From the NCBI GenBank assembly GCA_950295325.1, contig OX485809.1, positions 1,178,001 through 1,242,000 of the forward strand: DNA of 64,000 bases. The letters are read 5' to 3'. The stretch is from Polytrichum commune. Its lineage: Eukaryota > Streptophyta > Polytrichopsida > Polytrichales > Polytrichaceae. Under the pieces are notes generated by a model that worked only from the letters and a program-made list of their open reading frames with translations, was not told the DNA's origin and did not search any database. A program made the position numbers and the translations under genes. Positions within the stretch are counted from its first letter, which is position 1, and the number at the start of each line of letters is the position of its first letter. Of this stretch, positions 10,726 to 21,978 are shown piece by piece.

Positions 10726-13700
10726 GTAGATCTTCGCTTTTCTGAATTTTGCACACCTTCATTTGAGATGTGGTATATGGCAAGGATTGTAGGTAAGAAT
10801 TTGGTGCCAGAAGGATATGTGTTACGTTGAGAGTGGACTATACGCTCAAACATTACAGTAGACGCCATTCTAGGTTCAATTCTAGGTTGGCGAGTAAGGT
10901 GTGTGGGGCCTATGTGGTTACTCCTCTTAGTTGGACCACGTTCGTTCGAATGGTGTATGCTAAGGTTTGTAGGGAAGAATTTGGTGCCAAAAAGATATGT
11001 GTTGGGATGAGATCGGACTAGGTATGTGCTCAAAATATACTAGACACCATTCTAGGTTCAATTCTAGGAGTAAGGTTGTAATTCTTATGCGGCCACTCCT
11101 GTCAATTGGACACCTACAATTGAGTGGTGTATAAGGCAAGGATCGAAGTTAAGAATGGAAACCAAATAGACATGTGTTATGATGAGGATGAGATTGGACT
11201 GTGTGCTCGAAAATATAGTACCTAGACACCATTCTAGGTCAATTGTTAGGTTCCATTCTAGGTTCACAATGAAGGCAATGTGGGCTGTATGCGGTCACTC
11301 TTCTTGATTGGGCACCTACATGCGAGTGGTGTATGGCTTGTAGGTAAGAATTTGTTGCCAAAAAGATATGTGTTAGAATGAGATCAAACTATGTGCTCAA
11401 AATATACTAGACACCATTCTAGGTTAGGTTCAATTCTGGGTTCACAAGTAAGGTATCTGGGCCTTATGTGGTCACAACTGGACACCTGCAATTGAGTGGT
11501 GTATGTTAAGGATTGAATGTTGGTAAGAATGAAAACCAAAAAGACATGTGTTGCTCAAAATATATCAGATACCATTCTGGGTTCAATTGTTAGTTTCAAT
11601 TCTAGGTTTACAAGTAAAGTATGTGGGCCTTATGTGGTCACTCGTCTTGATTGGACACCTACATTTGGGTGGCATATGGCAAGGTTTGCAGTTAACAATT
11701 TGGCACCAAAAAGACATGTTTTACTATGTGCTCAAAATACATTAGACACCATTCTAGGTTCAATTGTTAACATCACAATCTGGAGGGCCTATGTGACCAC
11801 TTGAAGAGAAAGATAATCTTCACCATGACCTTTTGTAGCTTTTGCATCTCCACTCTGATTCTGAAATTTGAAATGACATAACACTGTGTAATTTACAATT
11901 GCTAACTGGACAAGACCATTCCTGATTCGACTCGACGGTCAAAACTGTCATTGGAGTTGGACAGTAGGGCTGCATACATTAGGAGTAACTCTCTCTACAG
12001 CCTTGAAGGGAGTTTTGGAATGGATGGTTTGTGCTCCTCATGGCATCCGTTTTGGATTTGTTGGGAAAAAAGTTGTCTCTGGGTTAACCAGTGGGCGGAG
12101 CAATTTTGGCTGTGAATTTACTGAAATTTTGTTGGCTTTTTCCTGACCTAGGTATGGTGCTATTACAGTCACTACTTATGACAAACCTCTAACTTCATAT
12201 ATCATGAATACTGATTTCACATTGATCCACTTGCATCAACTACAACATTAAACCCATGCGTACCAAACATAAAGTTGCGATTCTGATCATTCTGAGTCTG
12301 TACTTTGTAGTTGCAAGACCTAAAAGGTTGAATTGTGAGTTGCATAGATGGTGAATCAATGATTAGCTGTATGTTGAGTTAGCATTGGGAAGATATCAAA
12401 CCCCAAAGGGTTGGTTACAACATTGACACAACAATAATTGCTTGCCTTTTCTTTTTTTGTTAATTCTTAAAAATGGGTTGGGTTGTGCAGGTCAAAGGTG
12501 GAGAGAGGATGGGTAGTGCAAGTGGATCTGGACATGCTGAAGATAAAGATGTGGGGAAGTCTATTGGGAAGGTTGAAGGTGAAAGAGACGATGTGGGTAA
12601 TGTGAAGGGTTTTGGGAAAACTATTGGGAAATCTGAAGAGGAAACTGTGGGGAAGTCAATTGGGAAGGTTGAAGCTGAAGGAAGCACTATGGGTAATGCG
12701 AAGGGTTTAGGTAAATCAGTTGGAAAATCTGAAGTAGAAAGTGTGGGAAAGTCAATTGGGAAGGTTGAAGCTGAAGGAAGCACTATGGGTAATGCGAAGG
12801 GTTTAGGTAAATCAGTTGGAAAATCTGAAGTAGAAAGTGTGGGAAAGTCAATTGGGAAGGTTGAAGCTGAAGGAGACGATGCGGGGAATGCGAGGGGTGT
12901 AGGTGAATCACATCACAAACCTCTAGATCCAAATATTATCAACATTGAATTCACTTTCAGTCAATCACATCAAATTACAACATTGAACCAATGCCTGCCA
13001 AACATAAGGTTGCAAGTTTGATGCTTTTTGTTTCTGTACTTCATAGTTGCAAGACATAAAAAGGTTGAATTTTGAATTCTGTAGATGTTGAAGGAATCTT
13101 TACCTACATGCTGAGTTAGCACCGGAAAGATATTGAAACCTGAAGGATCTTCATTATTATGCTGAAGCAAAATTTAACGCTCGCCACTTTGAGTTGCAGT
13201 TGGAAAATGTGAAGAGGAAGGTGTGGGAAAGTCTGTTGGGAAGGTTGAAGGTGAAAGAACCGATGCAGGTAATGTGAAGGGGTTAGGTAAATCACTTCAA
13301 ACCTCTAGATTCAAATATCATCAACACTGATTTCACATTGATTCAATTACATCAAACTACAACATTGAATCAATACCTACCAAACATTAGGTGGCAAAAT
13401 TGATGTTTCTTTTCTTCTGTACTGTATAATTGCAAGACCTAAAAAGGTTGAATCGTGAGTTGCGTAGATGTTGAATGAATTTTTAGCTACATGCTGAGTT
13501 ACAGGAAATATATCAAAATCCCAAAGGGTTTTAATTTAACCATTGACGTGACATTAAATGCATGTCACTTACATTTTGCGATGCAGTTGGAAAATCCGAA
13601 GAGGAAGGTGTGGGAAAGTCAATCGGGAAGGTTGAAGGCGAAGGAGAAAATGCGTTGAATCTGAAGGGATGTGGTAAAACAGTTGGGAAAACTGAAGATG

Positions 13701-16700
13701 AAGCTGTGGGGAAATGTGTTGGTAAGGTTGAAGGGAAAGGAGATCATGGCAGCACAATTAAGGGGCCTGGAAAAACAGTTGGGAAAACTGAAGAGGAAGC
13801 TGCAGGAAAGACAGTTATTGGAATTAAGGTTGAAGGTTTAGGACAAAATGCGGGTAAAGTGGAGGAGCTTGCGAGAACACATGGAAAAACTGTTGGCAAA
13901 ACTGGAGGTTTAATGTCAAAGAGCGAAGGTGTTGCTGCCTTGGAGAGTGGTCATCCTGGAAAAGTAGAAAAACAAGTGGGAGGGAAGATTGAGAATGAGA
14001 ATTCGGACAAGGTTTTGGAGAAGAAAAGTAAGAACTTTCTCTGTAAAATCTCACGAAGTTAAGAAGGACGGACATGTTTCCATTCAGTATCTTTGTCACT
14101 TTTTCTTTCTTACCCACGATAAAATATTCCCTCTTTAGACTCCAGAATTTGGCCAAGACAATTAGGTTATGTTGGTGTTACATCTAGGCTGGTCCTGGTA
14201 AATGTGATGCAGTCAACTTGTTCCCAAGGTGGGAGGTGCTATTAACTGTCACTTTAAGTGTTGAGTATAGCTACAATCATTAGATTGATAGATATGAAAT
14301 AAATCTTATTAGCAATTGAAAGGGGAGACCAATGCACCATTCTATGCCCTATTTGAGATTGTATGCAAAAGCTATAAGGGTTCAAACTCGTGATGTTTTT
14401 GGGTAATCTACCAATATGTACTTATTGTGTGAGATTTTAGGGTGTTGGTTTTGAGTGGGATAATGGTTTTAGCATGCTCTACCTTAGTCAATACACATGG
14501 CAGATGCTTGGGGGTTTCTGTAAGAGCAATTGTATTTTGAAACTCTGTTGCTTACTGTTTTCTCGTCGAATCACAAACTGAGACAACACCAAAAAAATTG
14601 TAGGTACAGCCGTCACACAATTAGTAAAATGATTTATTACATTTTGGTTTGTGTGTGTGTGTGAAGATTCCGTGGAGTATGTGATTGCTGTTGCTGGCAA
14701 ATCAGCTGTCGAGAAAGAGTTTGCTGAATCTCTTACAAAGGACAGTGACCAAACATTCAAGCTTCCTGAAGGCGCAACTTTAGTGGTCTATCAGCAGACA
14801 CAAAAAAATAAAGAGGATGAGTTTCGAGCAAATGTCTTTATGGACCAGCTTCCTACTCTTCAATTTGGAAGGCTCCTGTTTTATGCCCACCAACTGCCTT
14901 CTACACATACTCTGCTTTCTCAGTGAGTTGGGTCTTGTATTGTTGAACTGTTTTGTAGTGTCTTCTCCTATGTTGTCAGTTGTCTCAAATTTGGATTGTT
15001 GTTGCATCTGTATTAGAGCTAATTGCGAAGTCTCTGGAAAACTCATTTTTGCTAGGGAGTTTTGGCCCACTTTTGAAAATCTATCGTTTTAGGAGTGCTT
15101 AAGGGGTATTAGAACCTCCAATTTGGGTGACATGAAGGAGAGGTGTGTTATTTTGGCCAAAAGATGGATATATAGTAATGAACTCCTTGTCAAAATTTCA
15201 AAACTTTCGAGAGCACCATTTTAGGTGCCTTCAAGTCTCCCATGAAATACATTTTTATATAGCTGTCTTTGGCCAAAGTCAAACGCCTCCCCTTCATTTC
15301 ACCCAAATTGGGGTTTCTGACACCACTTGAACACTCCTTAAACACTATAAAACTAAAAAAGTGAGGCAAAACTCCCTACCAGAACATGAGGTTTGAGAGA
15401 CTAAGGATAACTCTATTGTGACCCACTTGCTTACTTGATTATAAAGTGCAAGTTCTCTTGGCTGAAGTTCACATTATTGTTACTCTTGTCTATACCTACT
15501 ATGATACTGCTAGTTAGGCACTGATTTATTCTGTAATTGCTGTTGCCAGAAACTGTAAGACTCTCCCTGTGGGGGCATTGAGTGTGGCTGATGTTCAGTT
15601 TCAAGGGAAAGGTATTCCTGTACGCCTCTTTGATTGGACTATCTCCAGTTAAATCCAAACCTGAGAGTGCTAGTGATGAAAAACCCTGAGTCGAGCTTGA
15701 GTGATATTGACCAGACCTAATGTCAGATTAATAGTTTGCTTTTTGTCAAAGGGCTGTTCTTTTTGCCTGCAACAAAATTGTTGTGAACAAGTTTGTTGTC
15801 ATGCAGGCCGTGCTGGCAATGCCTGGGAGTCACCCAAAGGCTGCCTTATGTTTTCTTTCACACTTCAGATGGCAGATGGACGTGCAGTGCCGTTTGTGCA
15901 GTATGTTGTTTCGCTTGCAGTGATTGAGGGCATTGAGGATTTATGCAAAAAGAAGGTATGTGTCAATCACCTCAAAGAGCTAAGGGGAAACCTTCTGTTT
16001 CCTAAACCCTAAACCTTCTACTTCCTTTTAGTCAAATATTATGGACTTCCTTGACCTGCTTGTGATCATATTTTCTATCTCATAAATCTACCTTAATATT
16101 TTCTGCCACTGCATTCTTTCCAAATTCTTGGGAAGTTGTGAACAATTTATCAGTTAGGAAGTTGTGAGCAAAAAGTCGATTCATGGTTCTGCTTTCTTGA
16201 AGACTTCAGCTCACAATCCTACATTTCTGCAATCGAGATCTTTATCTGCAAGAGAGGGGTGTATACAATTTTATTTATTTCACAAAAAGTGAGTAGTATA
16301 AAATTATGGAATGTAGTGGGTCTTAGGGTTTAGGATTCAGTTGAGTCCTACCTAGTTCGTGAAATTTATTGCCATGGAGAGCATTGAGACCATTGAGAGC
16401 ATCAGAGGAATAAATAGATAATTTCTATTGAAATGGAATGATATAAACAGATTAGTTCACAATAAAGTTGAGCAATTAACACAGGGTGGTTTTTTTTTAT
16501 TGAATACAGAATCTGAAAGCACCAGAAGTAAAAATCAAGTGGCCTAATGACTTGTATGCTAAAGGCCTCAAGGTTGGAGGGGTGCTTTGCACATCAACCT
16601 ACAGTGCAAAGAAGTTCCACATTGTTGTTGGTATGTTGGACAAAAGAAGACTTTGTTGTTTGCCTTTGGTATCTGTACAAGCTTTGCTGCATGTTCATTG

Positions 16701-19700
16701 AGAATAATTTAATTTAAATTATTTTTTGGGTATGATTTCTGAGCAACAATTGATATCTGTAGCCAAGCTATTCCCTTTGTTGCAGACATGTGGGAGTATT
16801 TTAAAAAGTAGCTATGAGAAATACCAATAGGTGATAAGCAGGTTTGGCACTTTGGTGCCAAAATGCTATTTTTTTTGGGGTGATACATGGGAGTTTTTAG
16901 AGGTTCCGATATAGAAAAACCGATAAGTGGCATTTTTGCTCAAAGTTTGATTTAATTTGATACAGGAGTGGGGCTCAACGTGGGCAACAGGCAACCTACT
17001 ACCTGTTTAGATGCACTGCTGGAAGAAATAAATGAGCAGGCTCCTTGCTTGTCAAGAGACGAGTTGCTGGCGGTTGTAATGGGCAAGTTTGAGGAACTTT
17101 TTAACTTATTCTCCACTCAAGGTGAGCTCAAATGCATAATTCTTGCAACATCTTGGTTCTCTTCTTATACAGGGTCATGCTATTGCTTAAGTCCTCAGGA
17201 CTGGGTGTGTGTTTACACAGGATATGTGACGATTTGTACTACCCACAACAAGTGTTGAAATAATATTTAATTTGGTCTATGATGTTGATTCCAAACCTAT
17301 TTAGCACAACCTTTGAAAGGAGGAAAGGAAAATAAGTCATATGTGGCAACGGTGATTAGATATATGTGGTGTGCGTTTGAGTATTGGTCATTTGTAGGCT
17401 TAAATCTCCCTATAATTCATTTCACATATGTGTATGCTTTGGTTGGAAAATGCATATGATAAAATGGGCTACTTTAAGCGAGGGCCACAGTTGACATATT
17501 TAACTGAAAATATCAAGTAGAATTCTTAAACCCCTCTGTATGACACGTGGAGGCCCATAATGGGCCTATCGGACCTGTAAGGCTTAAGGGCTGTAGAGCT
17601 GAACATTGTGGACAGCATCTATTGTTTTGATTTAGAAAAGCAAGCCTGCAATTTGGTATGCAGGGACCCAATTAGAGCTCATTCTGCTTTCGTTTTGTGA
17701 TGCTTTTGTGTCTTGTGTAATTGCTATTTTCTTCACCTTTGTACCATTTTTGATCTCTATGTCACTATTGTTAGTTATACAACTGGCAATGCTCATTCAC
17801 AACTCACCTCGAAGTGGCAAATATTCAAATAGTTATTAAAGTGATCTTCTAATGCAACATGACTTTCTCTGGGGGAGTTGGTTGGTTTGCATGCAACACC
17901 TTCCATGTTTGTGAAGGTTTGAATGAAGAACATTCTAAATTGGTTCAAAGAGGGTCAAACTCATTTTAGGCATGCCAAATGGTGCTAAAATGAGTTTGGC
18001 CCTCAATGAACTGAAACAGGTTGCTCTCCATTCAAATTCAAACACCACCTCCAAGCATTTACTGCAAGTGGAAAATAATAATTGATATTGTATGCACATC
18101 AACCAATGGATAATAATAGGGGACCAACTCACAACAAAAGTCCCGTTGAATTGAAGGATGACTCCATTGTAGAACACTAATTTGTGACAAATCCCTGCAT
18201 TCACGACCTTGTGCAGGTTTTTATGCTTTGGAGACTAAGTACTATGAAAGGTGGCTGCACAGGTGTGTATAATATCATGCTTAGCCTTTCACCACAGTTC
18301 TTTGATAAGTAGAGAGTGTAAGCACATAGGTTGGTCTTAATATTACAGTATTGGTAGTTCAAATGTAAACTCATCTGGGGGCTGATATAGGGAGTGTGTA
18401 AGAGGGTTATATACACCCCTCAACTGTTATGTGGGAGTGACTAGAGAGAATTTATTCAAGTATTCATGCTTCATTACATAAGGCCGCTTTACTCTGGCCA
18501 TGCTAAAGGGACACTTTCCCATCCTATGTGGGCCCTTCTACACAATAAGTTCTAGTGAATCAAGGGTTGTGAGATTCTGAAGTGTCATGGTCTTGGTTTT
18601 GTGTTAGATCCACCTCTTTCAGGTGGACTCCACATAAAATCCGGGTAGACCATGAAATGTTATCCGTTGCATTCCATGTAGGAATTTGTGTAGTTTTTCC
18701 ATCCATTCAAACTTCCTTGTTCCCATAGGCTCTCAAGCTCTAGTTTAAAGCGAAGTGGGACTGTCTTGGCATTTTCCACCGATAAGAGAAAGGTGTTACA
18801 TTGACTCTATGATAACTACACCTGGTTATAACCCTTATTCAAAAGTGGCCCCTATAGATTCTTGCCTGAAGTGTTTGAATGAACATAATTTGATTATGAG
18901 AGCCTAGGTTTGGTGTTGGGGACACCTGTAATCAACATAGTTTATGCACATGTTGTCCAAAATCTACAAGCTAAGATGTGTTCAAATCCTTTTAAAAAGC
19001 ACCAATAAGACCCAACAAACATCAAGGCAGTCTAGTGATACAAAATTTGCTCAAAAGGATTAAACCACTCGGTTGTTAGGTTTGAATGTCATGAGCATTG
19101 CTCATCACTGAATTTGCAACTCTGACGTGTTCTTTATTGTTAACAGTGGGCAAACTGTGGTGCTCGAGGAAAAGGAGGAAGGCAGTGTTGAAGTATCGAA
19201 AATTCCTCTCAAAATTCAGGTGAGTTGACAGCCAATGTTCTTGAAGAATAAGTAGTAGTTGTATTTTGGTTGATGAGCTATGCATGAGGTTTTTGTGGTG
19301 AAGGCTGTACTGAAAAGTGACTCTTTGAAAATGCAGGGGTTAACACCTGCAGGCTATCTGCGAGCAGTTGATGATGATTCAGAAACCTATGAACTTCACC
19401 CAGATGGCAACAGGTACGAACCAACATTGGTCGGTTGTCAAGTTTCTATACTAATCATGATTATGAAATATGAAAATGATGGAAAATTCACTAATTTCAG
19501 GTTATAAATTTTGTTAGACAAACGTTTGTTTTAATTATATTAAGGCAACCCCGCTCATCCTGCATAGGCAATTGCATTTGCACTTTTACATGTGCAATGC
19601 AGGTACAGATGCAGGAGAGTGCCCCACTCATTCCTGCATCTGATAATTTCAGGCAAAAAGTTACAAAATGTGTAGGAGGCTCCCTGCATATCTCTCACTA

Positions 19701-21069
19701 TGCAGGGAGAACTATAAAGTTTATAGGTACATGATTTATGGTATTTATGGTATTTAGTGTCACATGCGTAATAGTGTCACTTATGCTAGGTTACACTAAC
19801 GATCAACAACTTTATCATTAGTGTCATCTCATGGCATTTGGCGTTTAAGTGAGCCATCTTGGCATGAGTATGTTCAATGTGTTATGAGGTGTATGCCTAT
19901 GTAACACAATGGTCTACAAGTTTACTAATAATGTACATGAATGACACCTGATATTAGCATAATCAAGAATATCTTCCTCTTGCATACTAAAATGTAACAC
20001 ATGACACTTGCCATTGTATGCTCAATAATATCTTCCCTTTTCTTACTAAAATGCAAGATTATCATCTCGAGTATCTCCATGTGCTACGCTAAATGTCATA
20101 ATGTAAATAACTTTTCACTTAAAGAAGTTATTAACGGTGATAAATGTTATCATATTGGCAATTCTTGGATGTGAGGCCTCTAGGTATCTAGTTTATGCCC
20201 TTCGCAAATAGTGTACATGATACTAAATACCATAAATGGTGTGTACTTAATGTTTTTCAATGTACTTCTCCTATGATATGAAGCATGCATTTAGTACAAA
20301 AATGGTTAGCAAATGTAAATCGAGGCCGTACTACACAACCACTTTCCTTATATTTTTTGGAGCTCATACTATCATATTTATCATTAAAGTGAAGAGTCTT
20401 GTGTTCATTAGATGGTCATATATGTCTTCCCCAAGTATGTTGACTATTGAGTCTAAAATGGTTATTATATTCTGAGCATGCAGTCCCATCTCTTTGTAAG
20501 GAAATTTCCTTTTTCAATCCATTTTTGGAGCCACACCAAAGTACACACCACTCAAGTATAGGTGTCTGATTAAAAGAAATAAGTGAATAGGCACGCCTAT
20601 GTAATTGCACATATCAGTGTACCTACTAGGTAGAATTAGAACTTGTTATACTTAATCAATGTAGTTACAAAAAAATAAAAAAATAAAATCATATAACATT
20701 ATCTGGAACAATATCTTGATAGAATGTAATGGAAGATGTCATAGGAAACACTATTTTGACACTTGAGATTGGACCTCTACTATTGACATTTGTGTCTCCA
20801 CAACTAAATGGTTATTAATAATTATAATTTGTTCAAAACCGCAAATGTAACAGACATCAATAATTGTCGGTTATCTACTTTCTTGAGGTCCGTGGACACC
20901 TTGAATTTATAAATGTGTGATAACTGGGTTGATAACCCATCAACACTGGTAGTTTGTTCTCTATGTGTCTTTCAAATGCACATAATCATGTAGAGTGACA
21001 TGTATTGTGGGCTGTGGATTTTCTTGCAGTTTCGACTTTCTGAAAGGACTTGTCAGAAAGAAGATGTGA
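10492..21069 (+). CDS. HCS1: biotin-protein ligase / holocarboxylase synthetase with Gly-Lys repeat extension
   Basis: Transfers biotin via biotinyl-AMP to carboxylase carrier lysines. Ligase exons (all GT-AG): 14667-14922, 15550-15611, 15807-15955, 16510-16630, 16966-17121, 18217-18262, 19147-19219, 19337-19413, 21030-21069. Motifs in order: FGRLLFYAHQLPSTH, GKGRAGNAWESPKGCLMFSF (biotinyl-AMP loop), KIKWPNDLYAKGLKVGG, GVGLNVGNRQPTTCLD, and the C-terminal domain ending NSFDFLKGLVRKKM. Collinear with plant HCS1 proteins over about 325 residues. Upstream exons 12491-12902, 13200-13286 and 13587-14027 encode Gly-Lys repeats and join through phase-1 introns to residue N before SVEYVIAVAGKS. Proposed exon 1, 10492-10725, encodes MSFRMSSALLLIKSLSAF, Ser-rich and transit-peptide-like. 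The whole model is 717 residues in one frame. The ligase exons are very secure; membership of the repeat exons is likely but unproven; exon 1 is the weakest. Confidence 0.85.
10740..11800 (+). repeat. tandem array of six ~170-205 bp units (R1-related) inside the first intron
   Basis: Six units can be phased on the motif 'gagtggtgtatggcaaggat' and its variants at about 10763, 10946, 11122, 11327, 11500 and 11668. Each is followed by 'gtaagaatttggtgccaaaa', 'agatatgtgtt', 'gctcaaaatatactagacac', 'cattctaggttcaatt' and 'gggccttatgtggtcactc'. The same unit appears singly at 21570-21690 and as part of R1 elsewhere. Intervals vary from 168 to 205 bp through small indels. Open frames in it are shadows. 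Confidence 0.8.
12000..12150 (+). other. possible unassigned exon or exon relic
   Basis: After a good acceptor (taactctctctacag, ending 11999-12000) one frame reads LKGVLEWMVCAPHGIRFGFVGKKVVSGLTSGRSNFGCEF before a stop. Its composition looks coding, unlike the Trp/Cys-rich alternatives. I do not recognise it. The only donors inside do not give a clearly compatible phase. It may be a decayed exon of the ligase gene or chance. Confidence 0.25.
12180..13586 (+). repeat. three homologous intron copies interleaved with the Gly-Lys exons
   Basis: The 3' part of the intron ending at 12490 (from about 12180), intron 12903-13199 and intron 13287-13586 are diverged copies of one sequence. They share 'acaaacctctagattcaaat', 'catcaaactacaacattgaa', 'taccaaacataaggt', 'gttgcaagacctaaaaaggt', 'tgaattgtgagttgcatag' and 'acatgctgagtta'. 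Exon and intron have been duplicated together. Confidence 0.85.
12491..14027 (+). CDS. HCS1: Gly-Lys repeat exons of the ligase gene
   Basis: Three exons, 12491-12902 (412 nt), 13200-13286 (87 nt) and 13587-14027 (441 nt), encode a degenerate repeat of the form VGKSIGKVEAEG-x3-GN-x-KGLGK plus SVGKSEVES. The unit is 32 residues (96 bp). Two units around 12650-12841 are almost identical at the DNA level; others have drifted with many synonymous and conservative changes, which argues for coding. All boundaries are GT-AG and phase 1. The product would be a hydrophilic, low-complexity lysine-, glycine- and glutamate-rich segment, probably unstructured. If the ligase join is wrong, this would be a separate small gene. 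Function unknown. Confidence 0.65.
14290..14510 (+). repeat. interspersed element, inverted relative of 24105-24310
   Basis: The tract from 'caattgaaaggggagac' through 'agattttagggtgttggttt' to 'agcatgctctaccttag' matches the reverse complement of 24105-24310 in the transporter gene ('ctaaggtagagcatgc', 'ccaacaccctaaaatctt', 'gcacaataagtacat'). A short related piece is at 63395-63460. It is intronic here. Confidence 0.55.
15053..15381. mobile_element. long-foldback MITE in a ligase intron
   Basis: Both ends fold back over more than 100 bp. Left: 'tagggagttttggcccactt' ... 'ggagtgcttaag' ... 'ccaatttgggtgacatgaag' ... 'ttttggccaaaagatg'. Right, reverse-complemented: 'tagggagttttgcctcactt' ... 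'ggagtgttcaag' ... 'ccaatttgggtgaaatgaag' ... 'ctttggccaaagac'. The inner ends GGAGTG are bounded by TTA on both sides, so an inner Harbinger-like element inside a larger foldback is also possible. Non-coding. Confidence 0.65.
17868..18172. mobile_element. ~300-bp MITE family M5, copy in a ligase intron
   Basis: Contains 'gagggtcaaactcatttta', 'ggcatgccaaatggtgc' and 'taaaatgagtttggccctc', a 19-bp foldback at its centre, with outer tracts 'gcatgcaacaccttccatg' and 'ataggggaccaactcacaac'. Relatives lie at 22430-22660 and 23255-23575 in the neighbouring transporter gene. No coding content. Confidence 0.6.
18482..18853 (-). mobile_element. diverged H1-family Harbinger-like MITE in a ligase intron
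   Basis: Collinear with the reverse complement of the H1 copy at 60027-60530: 'tggtcttggttttgtgtta', 'accatgaaatgttatccgt', 'ccatgtaggaattt', 'gcgaagtgggactg', 'ttttccaccgataagag'. The ends GGCCGCTT / AAGTGGCC resemble H1 termini. Boundaries are approximate. Confidence 0.5.
19727..20242. mobile_element. foldback element in the last ligase intron
   Basis: Begins around 'acatgatttatggtattta' / 'tggtatttagtgtcacatg' and ends around 'catgatactaaataccataa' / 'atggtgtgta', which are inverted. The interior matches 580-880 in reverse orientation. The terminal 'tatttagtgtcac' motif also resembles families F1 and F2, so these may form a superfamily of related MITEs. Confidence 0.5.
20260..20640 (-). 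repeat. R1-family copy in the last ligase intron
   Basis: Reverse orientation R1 copy with 'ttttttggagctcatacta', 'catagatggtcatatat'-like tract, 'tgttgactattgagtct', 'agtcccatctcttt' and 'caagtataggtgtctgatta'. It corresponds segment for segment to 31930-32240 and 57010-57230. Confidence 0.6.
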
Positions 21070-21978
21070 GCTGTTGATGGTGCTCTTTGCAAATCACAAA
21101 TTTAGTCCCCATGAACCTCTAACTTCAGCCTGTGAGATATGTAAGATTCTTGTCATGAATGTTTGACAGTAAATATATACATACATGAGATTTGAAAGTT
21201 TCATTGGATTTTGAGGAGCTCATACACCTTTATGTTGATTTTTATGTATATCTATTCATCTATCTTGCAGTTTGTATGTTGGACTGGTATATAGGTGAAA
21301 GTATAGTATCAACACACAATGTCAATTATAGTATCTAATAACAAAGAACTCACCTGATCGTATCCAAAGATGACAAAACTTTGGTATACATGAACCACCT
21401 GGGTCAATATTATCCTAATACCATATTGATATTAAGGTAGTTTCACCTAGGTATGAAGGTTCATGCATGCTTTACATACTGAAATGGTGTCAAAAGCAAA
21501 AATATCCTCAAATACTTGTATACTGCTAGTATTGAAGAAATGTAAAGTAGCATTAATCAAAGGATCTTAAGGTATGTGGGCTGCATGTGGCCACTCTTCT
21601 TAGTTGGACACCTATATTTGAGTGGTTTATGTTATGGTTTGTTGTAAAAAATGGACACCAAAAAGACAAGTGTTATAAGGTGGACATGCATTTATAAATG
21701 ATGAGGTTGTACAAAACAAAGTGCATGCAGTCTCAATCCCAGGACCCTAATATGAATTACATTATCAAAACCTGCAATTACAGAACCATCTCTTTGTCTG
21801 ATCGGTTGGCACATCAGAATCTGCCCAATATACACTAGTGTACAAAATCATTGTTGGGGATGTAGCTTCATGTAATCTAATTGTTGATGGTTTTCCCTTT
21901 CAAACGTGATGCAAGTCTGGGATTCATGTAAACACACCTCTGTGATTTGTTATTTTTGTCTGTAATGCACCTTTCTCT
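21070..21978. other. convergent spacer between ligase and transporter genes
   Basis: Holds both 3' untranslated regions. 21570-21690 is a single R1 tandem-type unit ('ggccactcttcttagttgga', 'accaaaaagacaagtg'). No further gene was seen. Confidence 0.5.

Noticed and set aside
10683-11033. 116-residue minus-strand frame with repeated NTY-GTKFFPTNL motifs
   Set aside because: Apparent internal repeat is just the R1 tandem array read antisense.
12460-12783. 107-residue Ser/Pro-rich minus-strand repeat frame
   Set aside because: Antisense of the Gly-Lys repeats; the plus-strand exons have splice sites and join the ligase frame.
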